NCBI RefSeq assembly: GCF_004792655.1
Contig: NZ_SRZC01000002.1
Coordinates: 1-64,000, forward strand
DNA length: 64,000 bases
Direction: 5' to 3'
Origin: Palleniella muris
GTDB taxonomy: Bacteria > Bacteroidota > Bacteroidia > Bacteroidales > Bacteroidaceae
In this document: one piece after another, positions 17,077 to 24,753 of the stretch
Position numbering within the stretch: position 1 is the first letter of the stretch
How the letters are laid out: each line of letters opens with the position of its first letter
The notes under the pieces: model-generated
What the model saw: the letters and a program-made list of their open reading frames with translations, nothing else
Told to the model about the DNA's origin: nothing
The model's database searches: none
Made by a program: the position numbers and the translations under genes

Positions 17077-19085
17077 TACTTCATCATTTTCGCCGTAGTA
17101 CCGTCAGCATAGCGTATGATAACGAGCCCCTTATAAGATTTGGTCACTCTGCGTCCGCTCATGTCATAGCGTGCTGTCTCTGTCTTTTCATTGCCTGTGG
17201 CAACAGTTTTGTCTATGGCTGTAGGGACATAGTTTGCCACATCATCGACAAAGAAGAAATTCTTCCACTGGTCTGCACCTTTATAAGCCTCTGCGGCTGT
17301 AGCAGGAACGTAAAGGGTGCACTCCCACTTGTTTATATCGTCAAGAGCCTCATTGCCACAAACTGGGGGCACAGGATTATGGCTGACAAGCTTGGTCATT
17401 GATGTGCAGTCTGAGAATGCCTCCGCGCCTATGGTCTCAACATGGGAGCCGAACTCAAATGCTTCTATTGCCGAACATCCGGAGAAGGCATACATACCGA
17501 AAGAGGTGACGCCATTGCCTATCTTCACATTCTTCAGATTAGTGCAGCCGTAGAACTCATTGTCATAGACAGTGGTCTCCGTGTCTGTTATTGTCACTGT
17601 GCGCAACGAGGTGTTGCGGTAAAACGGTGAATAGCCGTAATTGCTGTTTGTATCGTATTTTATCTTTCCGCCGATATACACCTCATCAAGAGGACAGTCT
17701 GAGAACAAAGGACTGCTGCCGTTACTTCCAAGCGTAAGCTCCGTCTCCCTGTCTTCTATCGTCACATCACCAATCTTCTTACAACCAGAAAAAGCATAAT
17801 CTCCAATCGCCGTTACCGTGGGTGCTATGCGCAACGATGCTGCACTTGTACATCCTGAGAAAGCAGAAGTACCAATACTTCCTGTGTTCCGCAAATCAAT
17901 GTATGCCAAGGAAGAGCAATCGTAGAACGCATCGTTGCCAATATCACCTTGATTCGATATCGTTGCAGAAGTTAAACCGGAACAACTATAGAACGCATCG
18001 TTGCCAATATTGGTTATTTCAGACCCAATATGTACCTCAGGAATAAAATCGCAATCATAGAAAGCATAATTCGGAATTTCTCCAAAAAAGTTTATCTTAA
18101 GGCTCTTAATATAATCATTGTCATAAAAAGCATACGGGCGTATATTCACAACATTCATGGCTATGCCCTTGTAATTAACAGTCTTTTCTACATCTATAGC
18201 ATTTGCCTTCTCCGAATAACTACAGTCTATAATATCGCATGTGCGCTCTGCCGGATTTACAGGAACATAAATAACACCATCAGACTCAAACATTGAACTC
18301 AAATGATCGTATATGTAAGTTGTGCTCCAATTAAAATTATAACTGCTATTCGCTACATAATTTACCTTTCCTCCTACCCCATATCCACTTGGTGGAGTAT
18401 TTGGCAGCCAAATGACCTTGGCTGGATTGTTGCCACCAAATATATTGTTAGCAGAAATAACACCAGAGCCTATAACTACAGAACTAAGACCGGAACAATA
18501 TGCAAAAGCATACGACCCTATGCTCGTAACGGAATTAGGTATGACTACACTCTCAAGACCGGAACAATATGCAAAAGCATACGACCCTATGCTCGTAACG
18601 GAATTAGGTATGACTACACTCTCAAGACCGGAACAATATGCAAAAGCATACGACCCTATGCTCGTAACGGAATTAGGTATGACTACACTCTCAAGACCGG
18701 AACAATATGCAAAAGCATACGACCCTATGCTCGTAACGGAATTAGGTATGACTACACTCTCAAGACCGGAACAATATGCAAAAGCATACGACCCTATGCT
18801 CGTAACGGAATTAGGTATGACTACACTCTCAAGACCGGAACAATATGCAAAAGCATACGACCCTATGCTCGTAACTTTATATATGTTTCCATTGTACACA
18901 GCCTCTTGTGGAATAACTACAGCACCTGAATATTCTGACGAGCCTGATGTTACTTCACAAGTCAACTCCGTTGCCGAAGTGATGTTGTAATAAATCCTAT
19001 CCACTCTAAAGTCATAGGCTGACACACTAATGCTGCACAACATACATATCATTGCAAACAGCGATTTTAAAATTCTTTTTTTCAT
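17076..19085 (-). CDS. BspA-like leucine-rich repeat surface protein
   Basis: 669 residues with a signal peptide (ending near CSISVSAYDF). Most of the protein is BspA-type leucine-rich repeats of 23 residues built on VTSIGSYAFAYCSGLESVVIP. Six near-identical repeats fill about residues 70-205; more diverged repeats follow (for example IGNDAFYSCSGLTSATI and FGMYAFSGCSAIEAFEF). The C-terminal part (TAIDKTVATGNEKTETARYDMSGRRV..) is the usual tail that may guide secretion or attachment. BspA proteins bind host proteins and other bacteria. The identical DNA repeats imply that copy number can change by recombination. A second, out-of-frame tail lies just downstream. Confidence 0.9.
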   Translation of the reverse strand: MKKRILKSLFAMICMLCSISVSAYDFRVDRIYYNITSATELTCEVTSGSSEYSGAVVIPQEAVYNGNIYKVTSIGSYAFAYCSGLESVVIPNSVTSIGSYAFAYCSGLESVVIPNSVTSIGSYAFAYCSGLESVVIPNSVTSIGSYAFAYCSGLESVVIPNSVTSIGSYAFAYCSGLESVVIPNSVTSIGSYAFAYCSGLSSVVIGSGVISANNIFGGNNPAKVIWLPNTPPSGYGVGGKVNYVANSSYNFNWSTTYIYDHLSSMFESDGVIYVPVNPAERTCDIIDCSYSEKANAIDVEKTVNYKGIAMNVVNIRPYAFYDNDYIKSLKINFFGEIPNYAFYDCDFIPEVHIGSEITNIGNDAFYSCSGLTSATISNQGDIGNDAFYDCSSLAYIDLRNTGSIGTSAFSGCTSAASLRIAPTVTAIGDYAFSGCKKIGDVTIEDRETELTLGSNGSSPLFSDCPLDEVYIGGKIKYDTNSNYGYSPFYRNTSLRTVTITDTETTVYDNEFYGCTNLKNVKIGNGVTSFGMYAFSGCSAIEAFEFGSHVETIGAEAFSDCTSMTKLVSHNPVPPVCGNEALDDINKWECTLYVPATAAEAYKGADQWKNFFFVDDVANYVPTAIDKTVATGNEKTETARYDMSGRRVTKSYKGLVIIRYADGTTAKMMK
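18486..18875. repeat. 69-bp perfect tandem repeat inside the BspA-like gene
   Basis: Units start at 18486, 18555, 18624, 18693, 18762 and 18831 (five full copies and 45 bases of a sixth). They look identical base for base. Each unit encodes one 23-residue leucine-rich repeat, so gain or loss keeps the frame. Confidence 0.95.
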
Positions 19086-19090
19086 TGTTG

Positions 19091-20293
19091 CTACTTGTTT
19101 TTATTTATATTTGAAATTCTTTTTATAAAACTTGATAATGGCTTTTTATCTGTTCCTTGCACAACGACTCCATCCTGAATCACCGCCCGAGGATATAAAT
19201 CGAGATATGCCGGCATATCTTCCTTGTTTTCCGTATCGACAAGAACGAATATTGGCTTACCTGAAGCATGAAAAAGTCCCAATTCCCATGGTGACCATTG
19301 CGAATGCGCACTTCCGTTCGTGTAGACATAAAGAAGCACAGAAGAATTGTTTAGCCTTTCTGCCAGAACTTTTGCTGTATCTTTGTTGGTCATACTACGA
19401 TGCAAAGCATTACGGTCACACACCCAGTCTATATAGACATTCAGGCCGTCTGTGTTCAACATCATTTTCATGTCGAGTATACGCTCATTGTCTTTGTAAC
19501 TGTGCGACACGAAAACATCATACACTTTGTTTTGTTCCATCTGTAAATTATATATCAAATTCAACAATTCCGCTGGAGTATCTATCTTACTGAAATGTTC
19601 TGTATCCCCCAGATGTTTCTTTCCTTTCCGATTTTTTCCGAGTTTAACTTCCTCACCCCACCTCTGCAGAGTTTGGAAAGCGAAAAATCTCAGATTATAA
19701 TTTCGTTCCGAAGCATTAACCTTATACAGCAGAGCCTTGGTCTTCTCACATTTATACCGTGCAGCTTCCAGAAGCATGATATATCTTTGTGTGACATCAC
19801 TCGGTTTGTTATGCTTTATTCTGAAATATTCTTTCTCAAGATAGTTTGTATAATATGGTGTGACAGTCTGAACATATCTCATGTTATATTCTCTTTTCGC
19901 TTTCCTCCCAGCCATTTTCTTATCACTTTTACTTCTATATAAGGCTTCAAGTTGCGCACGCTCCATATCCGGCATTACTTGTCTGGCCTGATGTTGCTTA
20001 CGTACTCTTTTCATTCCATGAAAAGCCACGAAACACAAATAGGGTTTAGGATTGGGAAATTTATATTTTAACTTCAAACCGATTTTTCTACGCCGTTTAT
20101 CCATATCACGATACGACATATATGTCTTTATGATGTCTGTCCACAAATATTCATAGCAATAAGCAAATTTATTACAGAACTCTTCGTCTGAGAATCCTAT
20201 ATCCATCAACTGAAGAACATTGGCAACAGGCTTCTTCAACTGTTTGCGGAGCCGTATCATCTCCGCCATATATTTCCTCTTCACACTACCCAT
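19091..20293 (-). CDS. TIR-domain protein with novel basic N-terminal domain
   Basis: 400 residues. The C-terminal 143 residues form a TIR-like domain: YDVFVSHSYKDN (258-269), then a helix, then SQWSPWELGLFHASGKPIFVLVD, where Glu337 in the WxxWELG context is the likely NADase catalytic residue. Bacterial TIR domains usually cleave NAD+ or make cyclic ADP-ribose signals in anti-phage defence. The first 250 residues are rich in Lys and Arg and match nothing I recognise. The start lies one base after the stop of a small membrane-protein gene, so the two are translationally coupled. Codon use looks more AT-rich than the neighbours, which suggests horizontal transfer. A defence role is an inference. 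Confidence 0.75.
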   Translation of the reverse strand: MGSVKRKYMAEMIRLRKQLKKPVANVLQLMDIGFSDEEFCNKFAYCYEYLWTDIIKTYMSYRDMDKRRRKIGLKLKYKFPNPKPYLCFVAFHGMKRVRKQHQARQVMPDMERAQLEALYRSKSDKKMAGRKAKREYNMRYVQTVTPYYTNYLEKEYFRIKHNKPSDVTQRYIMLLEAARYKCEKTKALLYKVNASERNYNLRFFAFQTLQRWGEEVKLGKNRKGKKHLGDTEHFSKIDTPAELLNLIYNLQMEQNKVYDVFVSHSYKDNERILDMKMMLNTDGLNVYIDWVCDRNALHRSMTNKDTAKVLAERLNNSSVLLYVYTNGSAHSQWSPWELGLFHASGKPIFVLVDTENKEDMPAYLDLYPRAVIQDGVVVQGTDKKPLSSFIKRISNINKNK

Positions 20294-20294
20294 A

Positions 20295-20789
20295 TCAATA
20301 ATTTATCAAACAATAAATCATAATAAGTATAACACCATAAAAAGGCAATGTGGAAAAAGAGAATATAGCCTTAAAGGTTTCTTTTATATCACGTAACAGC
20401 CCGTGTTCATACTTTAGCAAGAAACACTCACGGTGAGCATTCTTTCCTTGACGCACAAACTTTGTCTGCGCACGCCTTATACGCCGCTCAACACCAAGAT
20501 AGTAGCAATCCAAAAAGAAGAACAGAAGAGCCGGGATATAACATATCCATAATTTATCATAGCATGGATACAGTCCGTTATTCACATTGATTGCAATCAG
20601 CGCCGATATAACGGTTACTGTCCATGTCTTACAATTGGCACTGTTATCAGACATTCGGCAAATAATTCCTTGCAACATTTCTATATGAGCAATTATATTG
20701 TCCGCAGCATGTTTTTCATTGGGAAACTCACCCACATTCACTCTATTTACTACGCTTTTCAAGCCTCTGCGATCTCCCTGCTTCGGCAT
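20295..20789 (-). CDS. Small membrane protein coupled to TIR protein
   Basis: 164 residues with three likely membrane segments: about 55-72 (TWTVTVISALIAI), 80-98 (LWICYIPALLFFFLDCYYL) and 143-163 (LPFYGVILIMIYCLINY). The segment FFFLDCYYLGVERRIRR resembles small membrane proteins found beside TIR or SLATT-type defence genes, but I cannot assign a family. It precedes the TIR gene with one base between stop and start. A possible role is a membrane effector opened by a TIR-made nucleotide signal. This is inferred from gene pairing alone. It starts 33 bases after the terminator of the candidate RNA copy 2. Confidence 0.65.
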   Translation of the reverse strand: MPKQGDRRGLKSVVNRVNVGEFPNEKHAADNIIAHIEMLQGIICRMSDNSANCKTWTVTVISALIAINVNNGLYPCYDKLWICYIPALLFFFLDCYYLGVERRIRRAQTKFVRQGKNAHRECFLLKYEHGLLRDIKETFKAIFSFSTLPFYGVILIMIYCLINY

Positions 20790-20821
20790 TTCAAATAAGA
20801 ATATTGATTACGGCTATATAC

Positions 20822-20860
20822 AAAAAAGCGTGGAAATCTGACTTGTCGCCCGTTCCACGT
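20822..20860 (-). terminator. Intrinsic terminator of candidate RNA copy 2
   Basis: CGTGGAA and TTCCACG form the stem on the minus strand, followed by TTTTTTG. It is 33 bases from the start codon of the membrane-protein gene. Confidence 0.65.
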
Positions 20861-21265
20861 CTTGAGGCCTTCGCATTGCCCGATATAGTTGAACGAGCAA
20901 CGCAGAACCCACGCCGATAGTTTATACAATTATCCCTATACCCCAATATTTATATACTCTTATCACAAGATGCAATAAGTGCATATAATACACGGGGATA
21001 GGGATGCTTATAAAAACATCCCATGAGCATCTACCGTTGCCATGTTCGTGACTATATCTGGAAGTTTGCGAAGTTTCAAGACGTCAAGAACAAAGCGCAT
21101 GTAAACGCTTTCCCATAAATAGCAATCCCCTCCCACCAGACAATGCCAGCGATAAAGAACGATGCTCCTCCATCTGGCTCGGCGCGGGTGTGACCTTCTT
21201 TTCTGAGGTGGTTTACGACTGACGCATCGGCACATCCGTCAAGAATGTAAGGTACTTAGGGAAGT
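20822..21265 (-). ncRNA. Candidate structured RNA, copy 2
   Basis: Same order of conserved blocks as 206-629: an ACCTC block, GCGTTTAC..GCGCTTTG, ACTTCGCAAACTTC, GCAACG..ATGGGATGT, then GGCGTGGG, the stem GCGTTGCTCG/CGGGCAATGC, and a terminator hairpin with six U residues. A TAnnTTTG box lies at 21271-21278. The middle (about 20930-21030) is the least conserved and contains the inverted sequences ATAGGGAT and ATCCCTAT. The 3' arm UUCCACGC can pair with the adjacent GUGGAA or with the more distant GGCGUGG, which allows a switch between folds. It lies directly upstream of the membrane-protein/TIR pair on the same strand, so it could be a leader RNA as well as an independent RNA. Confidence 0.6.
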
Positions 21266-21270
21266 ATTTG

Positions 21271-21278
21271 CAAAATTA
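21271..21278 (-). promoter_or_regulatory. -7 promoter box of candidate RNA copy 2
   Basis: TAATTTTG on the minus strand fits TAnnTTTG, with a TTG about 15 bases upstream as a possible -33 element. Confidence 0.5.
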
Positions 21279-21481
21279 TACGTTTTTCTTGACCAAGCAC
21301 AAATTTAAGTGTTAAAAATATATAAACCGGCGAATTTTATCAATGAGACTCACAAAAACGTATTGAAGTTGTTCAAACTATTCCCACTGCATTGGTATAG
21401 CAGTCACCTCTCCACAGCTGAAGCCTGCTCAGGCCGTTTCCCGTATGCTTCACTGTATTGAGGAAAACACATCTTGCCATA

Positions 21482-21593
21482 AACGAGGCAGCAGTACAGA
21501 CAGTACCCGCTATTCTGCCGTGCTCCACAGCCCGCCTTACTATAGGAACAACTGCCTAAGCAACGGGAGGCTGCCACCCTAAACTGCCTCGTT
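21482..21593. other. Unidentified segment closed by a 10-bp stem
   Basis: AACGAGGCAG (21482-21491) pairs perfectly with CTGCCTCGTT (21584-21593) around 92 GC-rich bases that hold further complementary pieces (GGCAGC and GCTGCC). The neighbouring 21370-21480 is also GC-rich and has no open frame. It could be an RNA gene or a remnant of an insertion element. The strand is not known. Confidence 0.35.
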
Positions 21594-21670
21594 ATTCATA
21601 ACAATCTTTGTCTCTAAGTGACTGTTAGAAATTAATTTATACTAACCTGCACATTCATTGGCAAAAAAAC

Positions 21671-21985
21671 AGGGGATAACCTGTTGGCGGAATTGAATTT
21701 TAGAAAACTCCAGCGGAGTTTACTCTGTGTAGCGCAGGGTTTTAACCCTGGGAGAGAGGATTATTATATTTTCATCCTCTCCAGTGGAGAGGTCTATGTT
21801 TCCTTTATTAAGGTATTACGGAGGGAACTCCGCTGGAGTTCTTTAGTTGGATGTCTGGTTTTGCCCCAGGGTTGAAACCCTGCACTACACAAAGGTTATG
21901 CCTAATGGCATAAAAACCAGCAAATTACCATTTGGGAGTATATGTCAGAATCATGAAATTTAATTCCGCCAACGAGTAGGGGATA
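21671..21985. mobile_element. MITE-like element with 8-bp target duplication
   Basis: A 299-bp element at 21679-21977 is flanked by direct repeats AGGGGATA (21671-21678 and 21978-21985). Its ends are inverted repeats: the left starts ACCTGTTGGCGGAATTGAAT, and the right end read inward is ACTCGTTGGCGGAATTAAAT. Inside are nested palindromes: CTCCAGCGGAG, CAGGGTTTTAACCCTG, CTCTCCAGTGGAGAG, GAACTCCGCTGGAGTTC and CAGGGTTGAAACCCTG. No transposase is encoded, so it would be moved by an element elsewhere. Confidence 0.8.
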
Positions 21986-22109
21986 GTAAAAAATACAATA
22001 TGAACTAATTTTCAAAAGTTACTTCATTTCACCTCTTCTATCTTTCCACTAAATTATGAATCCGTAATTATTTCCCGCCGTTTTTGTTTGCACAAACGGA
22101 AAAAATAAG

Positions 22110-22117
22110 TAATTTTG
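22110..22117 (+). promoter_or_regulatory. -7 promoter box of the DUF386 gene
   Basis: TAATTTTG, 63 bases before the start codon at 22180. Matches TAnnTTTG. Confidence 0.55.
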
Positions 22118-22179
22118 CAGTCGGAAAAGCAAAACGGAAGTGAAAGAAAAACATAATAAAGACTATAATACTAAGGACA

Positions 22180-22878
22180 ATGAAAAAGACAATCTTATCA
22201 CTGCTCGCCCTCGCTGCTATAACAACAGCCAATGCACAGGAAATCTACACGGCACAATTCACCGATTCAGCACTCGTCAGAAAGGCGCAAATGTGGGTGG
22301 CATCGGGTGAGTGGAAGAACGGATTCACAAAGGCAGAGCCGGACAACAGCGTGAATCTCACGGACTTTTACATACAGTACCACCGCGAACCGGAGACGTG
22401 GAAGGCTCTCTTCGCATGGCTCGAAAAGACGGATTTGCTCGCCATCCCTGCCGGAAAACACCTCATACCCGGCACTGACCTCATCGTCAGCGTGGAGGAC
22501 AGCCAGAACGAGGACCTCAAAAAGCGGAAGACGGAGAGCCACCGGTACAACTGCGACTTCATGTTTGTCGTGAAAGGCACGGAGGGCTTCCGCTTCCTTG
22601 ACCACAACACATCCACGCAAAACACTAAGTATCAATATGATGTCGTGCGCTACGACTACAACCCTGCCAAGGCAAAGACCGTCGAATCCACACCGGAACG
22701 CTTCTTCATCATGTTCCCCGAGGACTGGCACATTGCCAAAGTAAAAACCTCAAAGCCTGACCAGAACCTCCGCGTCATAGTGGTGAAAATGCCATACCGT
22801 TACAGAGACAGTCGGGAACGCACAGGAGACAGTCAGGAATGCACAGGAAAATGCTGCATGAAGAAAGGGCAAAAATAA
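22180..22878 (+). CDS. Secreted YhcH/YjgK/YiaL (DUF386) family protein
   Basis: 232 residues. A signal peptide (MKKTILSLLALAAITTANAQ) precedes a DUF386 cupin-like domain, with FYIQYHREPETWKALFAWLEK, RYNCDFMFVVKGTEGF and the metal-site region FFIMFPEDWHIAKV. DUF386 proteins are linked to sugar or sialic-acid metabolism as isomerase-like enzymes; an exported form is less usual. The last 25 residues are unusual, rich in Arg, Thr and Cys (RERTGDSQECTGKCCMKKG), and may have been added by the imperfect DNA repeat CGGGAACGCACAGGAGACAG / CAGGAATGCACAGGA. It is monocistronic. Confidence 0.8.
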   Translation: MKKTILSLLALAAITTANAQEIYTAQFTDSALVRKAQMWVASGEWKNGFTKAEPDNSVNLTDFYIQYHREPETWKALFAWLEKTDLLAIPAGKHLIPGTDLIVSVEDSQNEDLKKRKTESHRYNCDFMFVVKGTEGFRFLDHNTSTQNTKYQYDVVRYDYNPAKAKTVESTPERFFIMFPEDWHIAKVKTSKPDQNLRVIVVKMPYRYRDSRERTGDSQECTGKCCMKKGQK

Positions 22879-23238
22879 GAAAACTCACGCTGTTTTTGCC
22901 CTCCGAGAATCGCGCAAAAACAAACGAGAAATGGCAAACTGCAAAATAACGCATATTTTTACATTTTCGCTATTTCATTATATATCAAACAAATAGCCAC
23001 AAACCATAACATCAACAACCATAAAAAGTCCTGCAATCCGATACCTTTTGCACCCTAAAAGGCACTGAATTGCAGGACTTTTCGTATTGATTTATGGTGC
23101 AAAAGGTTACCAATCGCATCATAAAGTGATACCATTGACATTGCGAATGGTATCACTTCACGTTGTCAACCACTATTTTTCGTCAAAAAGAACGTTAATT
23201 TTCCCATTATGATAAACAGTGGATTAGAAAACTCACGC
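22876..23238. repeat. Compound intergenic repeat, about 350 bp, copy 1
   Basis: It starts beside the DUF386 stop codon with TAAGAAAACTCACGC, then TGTTTTTGCCCTC; TTAGAAAACTCACGC recurs at 23224. The copy at 63402-63762 begins with the same approximately 38-bp block (two base differences). In between are AAAAGTCCTGCAAT pairing with ATTGCAGGACTTTT, and 22-bp spaced units centred at 23109, 23131 and 23153 (GGTTACC, GTGATAC, GGTATCAC). The rest of the gap to hflX shows nothing but the promoter at 23381. Confidence 0.7.
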
Positions 23239-23380
23239 TTCTCTCACGAGCTTTACAGCAAAGCAGTTTTGTACATAAAAGAATTGTGCTTTTCTGTCAA
23301 GCAATATTCCAAAAGAATTATTTTTGTTATAATTCCATAAAATAACGCGTGCGTGTGGTCATATTATAAAATAAATTCTG

Positions 23381-23388
23381 TAACTTTG
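23381..23388 (+). promoter_or_regulatory. -7 promoter box of hflX
   Basis: TAACTTTG, 26 bases before the hflX start codon. A perfect TAnnTTTG match. Confidence 0.65.
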
Positions 23389-23414
23389 CATACTATAATG
23401 TATATTGTTTTTTA

Positions 23415-24719
23415 ATGAAAGAATTTGTAATATCAGAGACGAGGTCGGAGACAGCTGTGCTTGTCGGCATCATCACTCCACGCCAGGACGAGGTAAAAAC
23501 GACAGAATACCTTGACGAACTGGAGTTCCTTGCCGACACTGCCGGTGCGCGTGTGGTGAGGCGATTCACACAGCGCGTCCAGGGACCGTCGTCCGTGACA
23601 TACGTGGGAAAGGGCAAACTCGAGGAGATTGCCGAATACATAAAGCAGTGCGAGGACGCTTACGACGAGTGGCAGGAGGAGTTCCATGCACCGGAAGAGG
23701 GCGAAGGACCGCAGCCGGTGGGCATGGTTATCTTCGACGATGAGCTCTCCGCAAAGCAGATGCGCAACATCGAGGCGGAGCTGAAGGTGAAGATTCTCGA
23801 CCGCACATCACTCATTCTCGACATCTTTGCCATGCGCGCACAGACGGCAAACGCCAAGACTCAGGTCGAATTGGCACAGTATCGCTACATGCTTCCGCGT
23901 CTGCAACGCCTGTGGACTCACCTCGAACGACAGAGCGGTGGTTCCGGCGGCTCGGGCGGAAAAGGCGGTTCGGTGGGTCTGCGCGGACCGGGCGAGACAC
24001 AGTTGGAGATGGACCGCCGCATAATCCTCAACCGCATGTCGCTCCTGAAAGAGCGTCTCGCAGAGATTGACAAGCAGAAAACCACGCAGAGGAAGAACCG
24101 CGGACGGCTTATCCGTGTGGCTCTCGTGGGTTATACCAACGTCGGAAAGTCCACTATCATGAACATGCTCGCCAAGAGTGAGGTGTTTGCGGAGAACAAA
24201 CTCTTTGCCACTCTTGACACAACCGTGAGGAAAGTGGTCATCGACAATCTGCCTTTCCTCCTCGCAGACACAGTGGGCTTCATCCGAAAGCTCCCTACCG
24301 ACCTTGTGGATTCGTTCAAGTCCACACTTGACGAGACGCGCGAGGCAGACCTTCTGCTGCACGTTGTGGACATCTCACACCCTGACTTTGAGGAGCAAAT
24401 CACTGTCGTCGAGAAGACTCTCGCCGACCTCGGATGTGCCGAAAAGCCGTCGATGATTGTCTTCAACAAGATTGATGCCTACTCATGGACAGAGCATGAG
24501 GAGGACGACCTCACACCTGTGAAGAAGAACGAGATACCTTTGGACGACCTGAAGAAGACGTGGATGGCGAAACTAAATGACAACTGCCTCTTCATTTCGG
24601 CAAAGGAGAAGGAGAACATCGACGAATTCCGCGAGACTATCTACAAGAAAGTCCGTGAGATGCACGTGCAGAAATATCCTTACAACGACTTCCTTTACGG
24701 TGACTATTCCGAGGAATAA
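23415..24719 (+). CDS. hflX: GTPase HflX, ribosome-splitting factor
   Basis: 434 residues, full length. HflX binds the 50S subunit and splits stalled 70S ribosomes, notably under heat stress. The N-terminal domain ends in the glycine-rich linker SGGSGGSGGKGGSVGLRGPGET, typical of HflX. The G domain has G1 GYTNVGKST, G3 DTVGFIRKLPTDL and G4 NKID. The C-terminal end (YKKVREMHVQKYPYNDF) is as in Bacteroidetes homologs. Start 23415 fits the promoter at 23381-23388. A DUF4954 gene follows after 34 bases. Confidence 0.94.
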   Translation: MKEFVISETRSETAVLVGIITPRQDEVKTTEYLDELEFLADTAGARVVRRFTQRVQGPSSVTYVGKGKLEEIAEYIKQCEDAYDEWQEEFHAPEEGEGPQPVGMVIFDDELSAKQMRNIEAELKVKILDRTSLILDIFAMRAQTANAKTQVELAQYRYMLPRLQRLWTHLERQSGGSGGSGGKGGSVGLRGPGETQLEMDRRIILNRMSLLKERLAEIDKQKTTQRKNRGRLIRVALVGYTNVGKSTIMNMLAKSEVFAENKLFATLDTTVRKVVIDNLPFLLADTVGFIRKLPTDLVDSFKSTLDETREADLLLHVVDISHPDFEEQITVVEKTLADLGCAEKPSMIVFNKIDAYSWTEHEEDDLTPVKKNEIPLDDLKKTWMAKLNDNCLFISAKEKENIDEFRETIYKKVREMHVQKYPYNDFLYGDYSEE

Positions 24720-24753
24720 AAAGACAAAAACAAACCACAAAACATATCGCCCT

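Noticed and set aside
18303..18990. Two long plus-strand reading frames over the BspA repeat region
   Set aside because: They exist because the 69-bp unit is a multiple of three and identical; the minus-strand leucine-rich protein explains the sequence.
21684..21875. 63-codon frame inside the MITE
   Set aside because: It is made of palindromic sequence and resembles no protein.
24577..24753. Upstream extension of the DUF4954 gene
   Set aside because: It overlaps the hflX 3' end in another frame and has a Lys/Arg/Thr-rich composition; the family start is at 24754.
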